DNA from: Avisuccinivibrio_A sp964651505
Lineage (GTDB): Bacteria > Pseudomonadota > Gammaproteobacteria > Enterobacterales > Succinivibrionaceae
Assembly (NCBI GenBank): GCA_964651505.1
Contig: CAZYXT010000061.1
Location: forward strand, 1 to 15,441
DNA: 15,441 nucleotides
Direction of reading: 5' to 3'
The notes beneath the pieces were generated by a model. It searched no databases. It was not told where the DNA came from and saw nothing but the letters and a program-made list of their open reading frames with translations. The translations under genes were made by a program, and so were the position numbers. This document shows positions 7,901 to 13,786 of this stretch, one piece after another. How positions within the stretch are numbered: position 1 is the first letter of the stretch; every line of letters starts with the position of its first letter.

Positions 7901-7982
7901 CATCGGGGTACTGCGCCTTAACCTGCAGGTATTGGCGCATCATGGGGGTCAGCTTATTTTCGGGGCTTGATTTATCGCTCAT
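4926..7982 (-). CDS. mutS: DNA mismatch repair protein MutS, enlarged
   Basis: MutS is the mismatch-recognition ATPase that starts methyl-directed repair with MutL. All core parts are present: mismatch-reading Phe37-Tyr38-Glu39 in GDFYELFF, the connector domain, the clamp (RQTLKNSERYITPELKELE), Walker A GPNMGGKST with Lys727, Walker B LVIMDEVGRGTST and the switch histidine in FSTHYAKL. At 1018 residues it is about 165 longer than E. coli MutS (853). Comparing Walker lysines (727 versus 620) puts about 107 extra residues before the ATPase. They lie in the lever/core region at about 390-495 (about 6500-6815 in the window) as a hydrophilic stretch rich in Ala, Asn, Gln, Glu, Lys and Ser. A second hydrophilic stretch (about 905-970) lengthens the linker to the C-terminal helices. 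The start codon has a weak GAGTGAG site; the gene is divergent from pncC. Confidence 0.95.
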   Translation of the reverse strand: MSDKSSPENKLTPMMRQYLQVKAQYPDALVFYRLGDFYELFFEDAKQAAALLDLTLTRRGTNNGEPIPMAGIPYHAIEGYLSKVVKNGLSAVICEQVGDPKTSKGTMERKISKIITPGTVTQEGVAPDKSDNIIASVFEGRAYYGYAWLSLSSGKFKTALAPNDKILRLLIDKSSPVEIVIPEGFKKTELLFDIPCRKSTAPWNFELTSCYRLLCRQFGVSSLLGFDIEDMEEAVCAAGALLSYVKTTQNTPLEHILSISREDYSQSVILDKCAQRNLELLTNLRGEKQGSLLSVLDQTKTPMGSRLLRNFIVEPLRSNAAVQERLNVVEALLHADLGESLNELFALIGDAERAIARVALFSARPKDLMLIRETLSLVPKIRQTLTEAAAALKRESKRKLKEENSALQGASSEQAPAPANEQAQKKNEPDSLAKIKSSANSNAPAIQALDADAQDLNENQSNLGSKAAKPRQEPGWNQNEEEARDASSSRLLVLAFALESFAQKLPLLDEICNLLQRSIAPNPSTFLRDGGVIASGYDESLDKLRDLMSGSQSTLTAIEEREKERTGIPALKVSFNSVHGYYIEITKTHNDKIPPEYQRRQTLKNSERYITPELKELEEQALTAQGRALELEKEIFDNILKTLHGSLKELTSLTRGLATLDVLNSFAAAALEHNYVRPALASKAQIKIKEGRHPVVEMLSERPFVANSISFDSHQIMVISGPNMGGKSTFMRQIALIAIMARIGSFVPAKSALIGPIDRIFTRIGASDDLSSGRSTFMVEMQETASILHNATAESLVIMDEVGRGTSTAEGEALALAIVEYICTKLNCLTLFSTHYAKLNELEDKYNKIQNLCFKAAEENGKIVFLYQACLGSQSYSYGIEVGKLSGLPINVINKAKLYLKGSLEQLAYHQSGTGPASSKDKTGQAEDKPKNENAPKQDTASLSNAKAALNDEALPKNHDPKADFEHQLQQRFGANCNCEAALAVLAALKDQDIQNLTPLAALNALAGLKERLEGKAV

Positions 7983-8040
7983 TTTTGCTCACTCTGAACT
8001 TATCTTCAAACTGATTGTCTCATAAATAAAAGGAGATAAC
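7983..8040. promoter_or_regulatory. Divergent mutS-pncC intergenic region
   Basis: These 58 AT-rich bases must hold the start signals of both divergent genes unless promoters lie inside the coding regions. The pncC side carries a strong Shine-Dalgarno (AGGAGA at 8031-8036, 4 nt before the ATG). No convincing paired -35/-10 boxes were seen on either strand. Confidence 0.45.
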
Positions 8041-8550
8041 ATGCAAGAGTGCCTCAGGCTTGCAGGGCTTTTTGCCGCCTGCCATAAGATCAAACCCTTA
8101 GTTTTCGCCACAGCCGAGTCTTGCACGGGAGGGCTTGTCAGCGCGGCCATCACCTCGGTGCAAGGCAGCTCGCAGTGGTTTGACCGCGCCTTTATCACCT
8201 ATTCAAACGAGGCCAAGCAGACCATGCTCGATGTAAGCCCCGATATCTTGGAGCAATTTGGCGCCGTCAGCGAAGAGACGGTCAGGGCCATGGTGCAGGG
8301 GGCGCTGCGTCACAGCAGGGCCGATGTTGCCGTTGCCATTTCGGGCATTGCAGGCCCGGGCGGAGGCAGCGCCTTGAAACCTGTGGGCACGGTGTGGATG
8401 GCCTTTGGCCAAAAGAATCTTTCAAAAGAGCGGTACACGGCCAAAATATTTCATTTTAAGGGGGACAGACAGGCTGTGCGCAATCAGGCTGCATGCGAGG
8501 CTTTGCGCGGTCTTTTGACTTGTGCCGGGTTTTCAAACATGCTAGATTAA
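8041..8550 (+). CDS. pncC: Nicotinamide-nucleotide amidohydrolase PncC (CinA C-terminal family)
   Basis: PncC deamidates nicotinamide mononucleotide to nicotinic acid mononucleotide, recycling the NMN released by NAD-dependent DNA ligase. The 169 residues (E. coli PncC 165) form only the CinA C-terminal domain, without the N-terminal MoCF-like domain of full CinA. Family motifs are FATAESCTGGLVSAAIT (about 22-38, with the conserved Ser/Thr cluster), ITYSNEAK and ISGIAGPGGG followed by KPVGTVW. In E. coli pncC (ygaD) also lies directly upstream of recA, so the position is conserved. The start is fixed by AGGAGA just upstream. The older annotation competence/damage-inducible protein CinA is misleading for this stand-alone form. 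Confidence 0.93.
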   Translation: MQECLRLAGLFAACHKIKPLVFATAESCTGGLVSAAITSVQGSSQWFDRAFITYSNEAKQTMLDVSPDILEQFGAVSEETVRAMVQGALRHSRADVAVAISGIAGPGGGSALKPVGTVWMAFGQKNLSKERYTAKIFHFKGDRQAVRNQAACEALRGLLTCAGFSNMLD

Positions 8551-8626
8551 CACGTCCTCACTGCACGATTTTATGCCTGATAAGTAAGCTGCGTTAGGCG
8601 GTTAATCAAGTTACGGAGTATACAAT
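8551..8626 (+). promoter_or_regulatory. recA leader region without a recognisable E. coli-type LexA box
   Basis: The 76 nt between pncC and recA should carry the recA control region. No CTG-N10-CAG type LexA operator is visible here or at the end of pncC. Three direct GTTA copies stand at 8593-8596, 8601-8604 and 8610-8613. A Shine-Dalgarno ACGGAG ends 8 nt before the recA ATG. A TTGACT at 8515-8520 inside pncC could be a -35 element, but no good -10 box is suitably spaced. Confidence 0.4.
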
Positions 8627-9820
8627 ATGGTCGAACGTGCCAAAACTGCCAAGGGCAAAGAAGAACCTAGCAGCGTCAAGCTTGCATCCAACGTCACCTC
8701 AGATCCCAAAAAGCAAAAGGCCCTCGAAGCTGCCATGGAGCAGATAGAGCGCCAGTTCGGCAAGGGCGCCATCATGCGCTTCGGGCAGGGCGAACTTGAA
8801 GATATCGAAGCCATTCCCACAGGCTCGTTAAGCTTGGATCTGGCCTTGGGCGTGGGCGGGCTGCCGATGGGCCGCATCATTGAGATTTACGGCCCCGAAT
8901 CCTCAGGCAAGACCACTTTGACCTTGGAGCTGATTGCCCAGGCCCAAAAGAAGGGCAAGGTGTGCGCCTTCATCGACGCCGAGCATGCCTTGGATCCTGT
9001 TTATGCCAAAAAGCTGGGGGTCAAGATCCAGGATGTCTTCATCTCCCAGCCCGATACCGGCGAGCAGGCCTTGGAGATCTGCGAGACTTTGGTGCGCTCA
9101 GGCGGCGTGGACGTGGTGGTCATCGACTCGGTGGCAGCTTTGGTGCCCAAAGCCGAGATCGAAGGCGATATGGGCGACAACCATGTGGGATTGCAGGCGC
9201 GCCTCATGTCGCAGGCTTTGCGCAAGCTTACCGGCACCATCAAGCAGGCCAACTGCATGGTGGTCTTCATCAACCAGCTGCGCATGAAGATAGGCGTGAT
9301 GTTCGGCAATCCCGAAACCACCACCGGCGGCAATGCCTTGAAGTACTATGCCTCGGTGCGCCTTGATATCCGCAAGGGCACCCCCATCAAGGACAAAGAC
9401 GAGATCGTGGGCAACGAGACCAAGGTCAAGGTGGTCAAAAACAAGGTGGCCCCGCCCTTCAAGCAGGCCAACTTCCAGATCATGTTCAACTACGGCATCG
9501 CCAAAAACGGCGAGCTCATCGATCTGGGCACGGCCGCCAAGATTGTGGACAAGACCGGCGCCTGGTTTGCCTACAACGGCACCAAGATAGGCCAGGGCAA
9601 GGTCAATGCCATGCGCTATTTGGACGAGCACCCCGAGGTTGCAGACGAGATTGAGCAGAAGATAAGAGAGTTTTACAAACAGCGCGACGATTATGCCGAC
9701 ACCATGGAAATAGGCTCATCATCGTCAATGGCGGCCAACTCTCCCATGGATGACGATGATCTCAACCTTGATGACATCGACGAGTCCGAGCTCATCACTC
9801 AGATCCCCGACGATCTGTAA
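8627..9820 (+). CDS. recA: Recombinase RecA
   Basis: RecA forms ATP-dependent filaments on single-stranded DNA, performs strand exchange and activates the SOS response. The core matches the family closely: Walker A GPESSGKTT with Lys95 (E. coli Lys72), Walker B VVVIDSVAAL, DNA-binding loop L1 around EIEGDMGDNHVGLQARLMSQ, and loop L2 around GNPETTTGGNALKYYAS. At 397 residues it is 44 longer than E. coli RecA (353): about 23 extra at the N-terminus (Lys/Ala/Ser-rich) and about 21 in and before the acidic C-terminal tail (PMDDDDLNLDDIDESEL), the region that in E. coli moderates filament activity. The ATG at 8627 is chosen because ACGGAG lies 8 nt before it and no other methionine occurs before residue 37, inside the conserved N-terminal helix. 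recX follows after 14 nt. Confidence 0.97.
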   Translation: MVERAKTAKGKEEPSSVKLASNVTSDPKKQKALEAAMEQIERQFGKGAIMRFGQGELEDIEAIPTGSLSLDLALGVGGLPMGRIIEIYGPESSGKTTLTLELIAQAQKKGKVCAFIDAEHALDPVYAKKLGVKIQDVFISQPDTGEQALEICETLVRSGGVDVVVIDSVAALVPKAEIEGDMGDNHVGLQARLMSQALRKLTGTIKQANCMVVFINQLRMKIGVMFGNPETTTGGNALKYYASVRLDIRKGTPIKDKDEIVGNETKVKVVKNKVAPPFKQANFQIMFNYGIAKNGELIDLGTAAKIVDKTGAWFAYNGTKIGQGKVNAMRYLDEHPEVADEIEQKIREFYKQRDDYADTMEIGSSSSMAANSPMDDDDLNLDDIDESELITQIPDDL

Positions 9821-9833
9821 AGAGATAGTCTCT
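9821..9833 (+). promoter_or_regulatory. Small hairpin at the recA-recX junction
   Basis: AGAGA and TCTCT form a 5-bp inverted repeat around a TAG loop, starting right after the recA stop and ending 1 nt before the recX ATG. The left arm is the only Shine-Dalgarno-like purine stretch for recX, so the fold could lower recX translation relative to recA. The stem is weak (2 G-C pairs) and this role is inference. Confidence 0.3.
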
Positions 9834-9834
9834 C

Positions 9835-10335
9835 ATGGCGTTTGCAAAAGGCAAAGACAAAGCCGGGCGCAAAGAGCCCGGCACAAGCTTTGAAGATTGC
9901 TTAAACTATGCCGTGCGCCTTTTAAAGGGGCGCGAGTATTCTTCCTTCGAGCTTGAGCGCAAACTGACGCTGCGCTTTACCCGTAAAATCTCTTTGCAGG
10001 TCATAGAGCATTGCCAAAAGCTTAATTATCAAAGCGACGATCGCGCCTGCGATCAGCTTGCCCGCCACATGGAGTGCTGCTCGTACGGGCCCAAAAAATT
10101 TTGGTTTGAGGCCAAAGAACGCAGGCTCTCCCAAGAACTTATAGAAAAGTACTCCTCTGCCATCCCCTGGGACGAATGCGCCCTTGATGCCCTGTCGCGC
10201 AAATTAGGCTCTCAGAGCCTTGAAGATCTTAGTTACGAGCAAAAGCAAAAACTCCTCTCCTTTTTGGTGCGCCGCGGATTTACCCCCTCGCAGGCCATGC
10301 AGGCCTTCAAAGATTTTGCTCAGGAACTTTACTAA
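9835..10335 (+). CDS. recX: Regulatory protein RecX
   Basis: RecX binds RecA filaments and inhibits recombinase and co-protease activity. The 166 residues equal the E. coli length. The layout is the usual series of three-helix RecX repeats: YAVRLLKGREYSSFELERKL near 25-44, the QSDDRACDQLARHM segment near 66-79, and a C-terminal repeat ending in FLVRRGFTPSQAMQAF. The N-terminus has a short Lys-rich extension. It lies 14 nt after recA on the same strand and is almost certainly co-transcribed, as in E. coli, where recX is expressed by read-through from recA. Confidence 0.93.
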   Translation: MAFAKGKDKAGRKEPGTSFEDCLNYAVRLLKGREYSSFELERKLTLRFTRKISLQVIEHCQKLNYQSDDRACDQLARHMECCSYGPKKFWFEAKERRLSQELIEKYSSAIPWDECALDALSRKLGSQSLEDLSYEQKQKLLSFLVRRGFTPSQAMQAFKDFAQELY

Positions 10336-10340
10336 CATAG

Positions 10341-10346
10341 TATAAT
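10341..10346 (+). promoter_or_regulatory. Probable -10 box upstream of alaS
   Basis: A perfect TATAAT lies 39 nt before the alaS start in the 50-nt recX-alaS gap. No good -35 sits 16-18 nt upstream; the nearest is TTGCTC at 10316-10321 with a 19-nt spacer, inside the end of recX. The hexamer and location support a separate alaS promoter, but only half of it is convincing. Confidence 0.5.
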
Positions 10347-10385
10347 TTTGCCCTGCAAAGATTTTGAGCTCTCAGGATAGCTGTT

Positions 10386-13013
10386 ATGTACATGACTACC
10401 GATGAGATACGCAGTACGTTTCTCGAATTTTTTAAAAATCACGGTCATCAGATCGTGCACTCAAGTTCTCTGGTGCCGCACAATGACCCGACCCTGCTGT
10501 TTACCAATGCAGGCATGAATCAGTTCAAAGACATTTATCTTGGCAAGGAAAAGAGATCCTACTCAAATGCCGCCACTGCCCAAAAGTGCGTGCGCGCAGG
10601 GGGCAAGCAAAATGACCTCGATAATGTCGGCTACACCGCCCGCCACCACACCTTCTTTGAGATGCTGGGCAATTTCAGCTTTGGCGATTACTTTAAAAAA
10701 GAAGCCATCACCTATGCCTGGACGCTTTTGACCGAAGGCTACAAGCTGCCCAAGGAAGCTTTGACCGTCACCGTCTATGCAGACGACGATGAAGCCTACA
10801 ACGTGTGGAAAAACGTCATCGGCATGCCCGAAGAACGCATCATCAGAATAGGGGACAACAAGGGCGGCAAATACAATTCTGACAATTTCTGGCAGATGGG
10901 CGACACCGGCCCCTGCGGGCCGTGCTCTGAGATCTTCTACGATCACGGCCCGGGCGTCTGGGGAGGGCCTCCGGGATCTCCTGAGGAAGACGGCGACAGA
11001 TTCATCGAGATCTGGAACATCGTGTTCATGCAGTACAACCGCCAAGCCGACGGCACCTTTGAAAAGCTGCAAAAGCCCATGATTGACAACGGCTTGGGCC
11101 TTGAGCGCATTGCCGCGGTGCTGCAGGGCGTGCACTCCAATTACGACATCGACCTGTTCCGCAGCCTCATCGGCAAGACTGCCGAGATCTTGGGGGTAAG
11201 CGATCTTTCGGCCAAATCGCTGCGCGTCATCTCAGATCACATCAGATCCTGCTCGTTTTTGATAGCAGACGGCGTTTTGCCTTCCAACGAAGGGCGCGGC
11301 TATGTCTTGCGCCGCATCATCCGCCGCGCCGTGCGCCACGGCAGGCTTTTGGGCGCCAAGGAAGTCTTTTTCTGCAAGCTTGTGCCCCAATTGATAGAGC
11401 TCATGGGCAAGGCCTACCCTGAGCTTATTGAGCAGCAAAAGCTCATCGAGAGCACTTTGTACAAAGAAGAAGAGCAGTTTTTAAATACCCTGGACCGCGG
11501 TCTGGCCCTGCTTGATGCCGAGCTTGAAAAGCTTGGGGCCGAGCGCACTATCCCGGGCGAAGTGGTCTTCAAGCTTTACGACACCTACGGCTTCCCTGCC
11601 GATCTTACGGCCGACGTGGTGCGCGATCGCGGCTACCTTGTGGACATGGACGGCTTTGTTAAAGAGATGGATAAGCAAAGGCAGAGGGCCAAGAGCGCTT
11701 CGGCCTTTGACATCGACTACAATAAAGAGCTTAAGATAGCCGAGGCCACTTTGTTTACAGGCTATGGCAATACAGGGGGACAGTCTGAGATCCTGGCCAT
11801 CTACAAGGGCACCGAGCCTGTCAAGGAAGTTTTGACCGACGAGGAGGCCGTAATAGTCCTCAAGTCCACGCCTTTTTACGGGGAAATGGGCGGTCAGGTC
11901 GGCGACACGGGCACCATCGAGCTTGGACCCAACAATCTTTTTATCGTGGAGAACACCAAACACGCAGGCAAGGCGACCATCCATATCGGCAGGGTCGAGC
12001 TTGGGCGTTTTGAAGTCGGGCAGACCGTGGATGCCAAGGTTGACGAGACCCGCCGCCGCCACATCGCAGCCCACCACAGCGCAACCCACCTTTTGCATGC
12101 TGCCTTGCGCGAGGTTTTGGGCGATCACGTCTATCAAAAAGGCTCTTCGGTGGGCCCCGATCGCCTGCGCTTTGACTACTCGCACCCTAAGCCTCTGACC
12201 ACCGACGAGAGACTTAAGATTGCAGCTTTGGTCAACCAATACATCCGCCACAACGATGAGGTGAGAACCGACATCATGGATCTTGACAGCGCCAAGCAGT
12301 CGGGAGCCATGGCCTTGTTTGACGAGAAGTATGAAGGAGAGGTGCGCGTGGTCTCCATGGGCAGCAAGTCCAAGGAGCTGTGCGGCGGCACCCATGCAAC
12401 GCGCACGGGAGATCTGGGGTACTTTATCATCATAAGCGACGAGAGCATTGCCTCGGGCGTGCGCCGCATCGAGGCTTTGACGGGAGCTGCGGCCATCGAT
12501 TATCAGCAGATCATAGGCCGCTTCGTCAACCAGGCGTGCAACCTGCTTAAGACCGACAATTACTCGGTGGTCGAAAAGGTCAAAAACCTCATCGAGCACA
12601 CCCACTCCATCGAGCATGAAAACATGCTGTTAAAAGAGAAGCTGGTGCACCTTGAGGCATTGTCCTTGGCCAAGGACGCAGGCGACATCAACGGCGTCAA
12701 GGTCGTAGCCTGCGAGGTTAAAAACTATTCGATGCGCGAGTTGCGCCTGGCCGTGGATGAGCTTAAGAACCTGCTGCCTTCCTGTGTCGTGGTCTTGGGC
12801 GCCATAGACGGGGAGAAGGTCAATCTCATCGCCGCCGTGTCAAAGGATCTGACAGGCAAGCTTAAGGCCTCAGACTTGGTCAACTACGCTGCCTCCTTTG
12901 TAGGCGGCAAGGGCGGCGGGCGTCCTGACATGGCTCAGGCAGGCGGCACCAAGCCTGAGGGGCTCAAGGATGCCTTAAAGAGCGTCCCCGGTTTCTTATC
13001 GGAGCGCCTTTAA
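10386..13013 (+). CDS. alaS: Alanine--tRNA ligase
   Basis: AlaS charges tRNA-Ala and edits mischarged Ser and Gly. The 875 residues compare with 876 in E. coli. The class II aminoacylation domain (about 1-440) includes SSLVPHNDPTLLFTNAGM, the motif 2 region VGYTARHHTFFEMLGNFSFG and the GLGLERIAAVLQG motif 3 region. The editing domain holds the zinc-binding residues His564, His568 (HSATH), Cys666 and His670 (CGGTH) at exactly the E. coli numbering, followed by a C-Ala domain (about 740-875) with FVGGKGGGRPDMAQAGG. Two start codons are possible (10386 and 10392); AGGA at 10374-10377 is 8 nt before the first, so that one is used. The stop overlaps the csrA start by one base. Confidence 0.98.
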   Translation: MYMTTDEIRSTFLEFFKNHGHQIVHSSSLVPHNDPTLLFTNAGMNQFKDIYLGKEKRSYSNAATAQKCVRAGGKQNDLDNVGYTARHHTFFEMLGNFSFGDYFKKEAITYAWTLLTEGYKLPKEALTVTVYADDDEAYNVWKNVIGMPEERIIRIGDNKGGKYNSDNFWQMGDTGPCGPCSEIFYDHGPGVWGGPPGSPEEDGDRFIEIWNIVFMQYNRQADGTFEKLQKPMIDNGLGLERIAAVLQGVHSNYDIDLFRSLIGKTAEILGVSDLSAKSLRVISDHIRSCSFLIADGVLPSNEGRGYVLRRIIRRAVRHGRLLGAKEVFFCKLVPQLIELMGKAYPELIEQQKLIESTLYKEEEQFLNTLDRGLALLDAELEKLGAERTIPGEVVFKLYDTYGFPADLTADVVRDRGYLVDMDGFVKEMDKQRQRAKSASAFDIDYNKELKIAEATLFTGYGNTGGQSEILAIYKGTEPVKEVLTDEEAVIVLKSTPFYGEMGGQVGDTGTIELGPNNLFIVENTKHAGKATIHIGRVELGRFEVGQTVDAKVDETRRRHIAAHHSATHLLHAALREVLGDHVYQKGSSVGPDRLRFDYSHPKPLTTDERLKIAALVNQYIRHNDEVRTDIMDLDSAKQSGAMALFDEKYEGEVRVVSMGSKSKELCGGTHATRTGDLGYFIIISDESIASGVRRIEALTGAAAIDYQQIIGRFVNQACNLLKTDNYSVVEKVKNLIEHTHSIEHENMLLKEKLVHLEALSLAKDAGDINGVKVVACEVKNYSMRELRLAVDELKNLLPSCVVVLGAIDGEKVNLIAAVSKDLTGKLKASDLVNYAASFVGGKGGGRPDMAQAGGTKPEGLKDALKSVPGFLSERL

Positions 13014-13219
13014 TGCTGATATTATCCTGTCGCAAGCAAGATAAGATCTGCATAGGGCAGGATATCGTGCTGACCATTGCCGATCTTAAAGGCGGCAAGG
13101 TCAGGCTGGGCATCGAAGCCCCTGCAGACCTTAAGATTAAAAGAACGGCAGGGGATGAGGATGTTATCTTCCCCCTGCATCAGTCCTCTTTCCGGGGTTC
13201 AGACCATAGCGAGGATTAA
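13013..13219 (+). CDS. csrA: Divergent CsrA-like RNA-binding regulator
   Basis: CsrA proteins bind GGA motifs in mRNA leaders and control translation and stability of carbon metabolism and motility transcripts. The 68 residues (E. coli 61) start MLILS and keep the beta-strand pattern VLTIADLKGGKVRLGIEAP and Leu4 and Arg44, two residues needed for RNA binding. They differ at other usually conserved sites: Arg6 is Cys, the Gly of the RRxGE turn is Gln, and the part after Arg44 (usually EEIYQRI) is replaced by an unrelated acidic tail. It could be a functional variant or a degenerating copy. The ATG overlaps the alaS stop (TAATG), and GGAG at 13001-13004 lies 8 nt before it, so translation is coupled to alaS. 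In E. coli csrA also follows alaS but with its own leader and promoters. Position and N-terminus make the identity secure. Confidence 0.85.
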   Translation: MLILSCRKQDKICIGQDIVLTIADLKGGKVRLGIEAPADLKIKRTAGDEDVIFPLHQSSFRGSDHSED

Positions 13220-13460
13220 GGCCCCCTTTTAGAGCTTTTTTCTCTTTGAGGCCTGCTCTTTTGTTTGCCTTGTCCTTGTTTTCTCTTGCAGCAAGGTTTT
13301 TGCAGCAGTATTTTTACTCTCATGTTCCTGCCAAAGACCTCCTGTTGACCCTCTTTTTAAGATCTGCAATCTTGGCTTTTGACTTTTGCTTTTGAGGCGT
13401 TATCCTTTATTGCATTGAAAAACAAGGGCGGATCTGCCCTGCGGGGCATAAAAAAAAGTG
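13220..13460. other. Intergenic region between csrA and tRNA-Ser
   Basis: About 240 T-rich bases on the plus strand without a supportable gene. CCTTG at 13274-13278 and CAAGG at 13292-13296 could pair across a 13-nt loop and are followed by TTTTT, a weak candidate terminator for the alaS-csrA transcript. TTGCAGCA occurs twice nearby (13286-13293 and 13300-13307). TGCCC/GGGCA at about 13436-13449 forms a short hairpin followed by A rather than T residues, so it does not look like a terminator. The A-rich run at 13449-13458 belongs to the tRNA promoter. Confidence 0.4.
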
Positions 13461-13497
13461 TTGACAGGCAATTGCAAACAATAGGATAATACGCCCC
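13449..13497 (+). promoter_or_regulatory. Stable-RNA promoter for tRNA-Ser
   Basis: A perfect -35 TTGACA (13461-13466) and a -10 GATAAT (13485-13490) are separated by 18 nt. An A-rich run (13449-13458) directly upstream resembles an UP element, and the GC-rich discriminator ACGCCCC follows the -10. This combination is typical of rRNA and tRNA promoters under stringent (ppGpp) control. The tRNA begins 20 nt after the -10. Confidence 0.85.
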
Positions 13498-13509
13498 GTC
13501 AAGCGGAGC

Positions 13510-13603
13510 GGAGAGGTGACCGAGAGGCCGAAGGTACTCCCCTGCTAAGGGAGCATACGAGCAAAAACTTGTATCGAGGGTTCGAATCCCTTCCTCTCCG
13601 CCA
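13510..13603 (+). tRNA. serV: tRNA-Ser, anticodon GCU
   Basis: The 94-nt sequence folds as a class II tRNA. The acceptor stem pairs GGAGAGG (13510-13516) with CCTCTCC (13593-13599), with discriminator G and an encoded CCA at 13601-13603. The anticodon stem is CTCCC/GGGAG with loop CTGCTAA, giving anticodon GCT at 13544-13546, which reads AGC and AGU serine codons. The long variable arm (ATACGAG/CTTGTAT with one G-U pair) is the serine hallmark. The T arm is GAGGG-TTCGAAT-CCCTT. In E. coli serV likewise follows csrA and leads an arginine tRNA cluster (argV and others); no arginine tRNA follows here. Confidence 0.97.
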
Positions 13604-13786
13604 CCGACACCCCTTTCTTTATCATCAATTCCCCTTACCGATAAAAAACGCTGCAAGACCTCAGACTTGGGTTTTAAGCGCGGGGCCATGCGTGCCTGTG
13701 TCGGACTCCCCGATGGCAATTGTCCTGTCTTAGAGGTTCTTTCTCAGGTAAAATGCAGCTGCGGCATGAAGAAAAGGAGCGACAAG
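13604..13786 (+). promoter_or_regulatory. tRNA-Ser to dnaB intergenic region with possible dnaB -10 box
   Basis: TAAAAT at 13749-13754 matches the -10 consensus at five of six positions and lies 33 nt before the dnaB start. The upstream hexamers at proper distance are poor, so this is a weak call. No clear terminator hairpin for the tRNA transcript is visible. Confidence 0.3.

Noticed and set aside
8515..8543. TTGACT with CATGCT as a recA promoter
   Set aside because: The -35 is good and the spacing is 17 nt, but the -10 matches consensus at only three positions, so I did not call it.
11481..12617. Long minus-strand ORF of 378 codons inside alaS
   Set aside because: It lies entirely opposite well-conserved alaS codons, shows no recognisable domain, and is explained by the GC-rich codon pattern of alaS.
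13436..13458. TGCCC/GGGCA hairpin as a terminator
   Set aside because: It is followed by A residues on the plus strand, and on the minus strand the T run precedes it, so it has the wrong layout for a terminator in either direction.
13357..13719. Minus-strand ORF of 120 codons covering the tRNA and its flanks
   Set aside because: It is antisense to tRNA-Ser and contains EEGIRTLDTSF and YAPLAGEYLRPLGHLS, the well-known false protein produced when tRNA genes are translated. No ribosome site supports it.
13667..13786. Upstream in-frame extension of dnaB
   Set aside because: The extra 40 residues do not resemble DnaB and lack a ribosome site, while AGGAG is correctly placed before the ATG at 13787.
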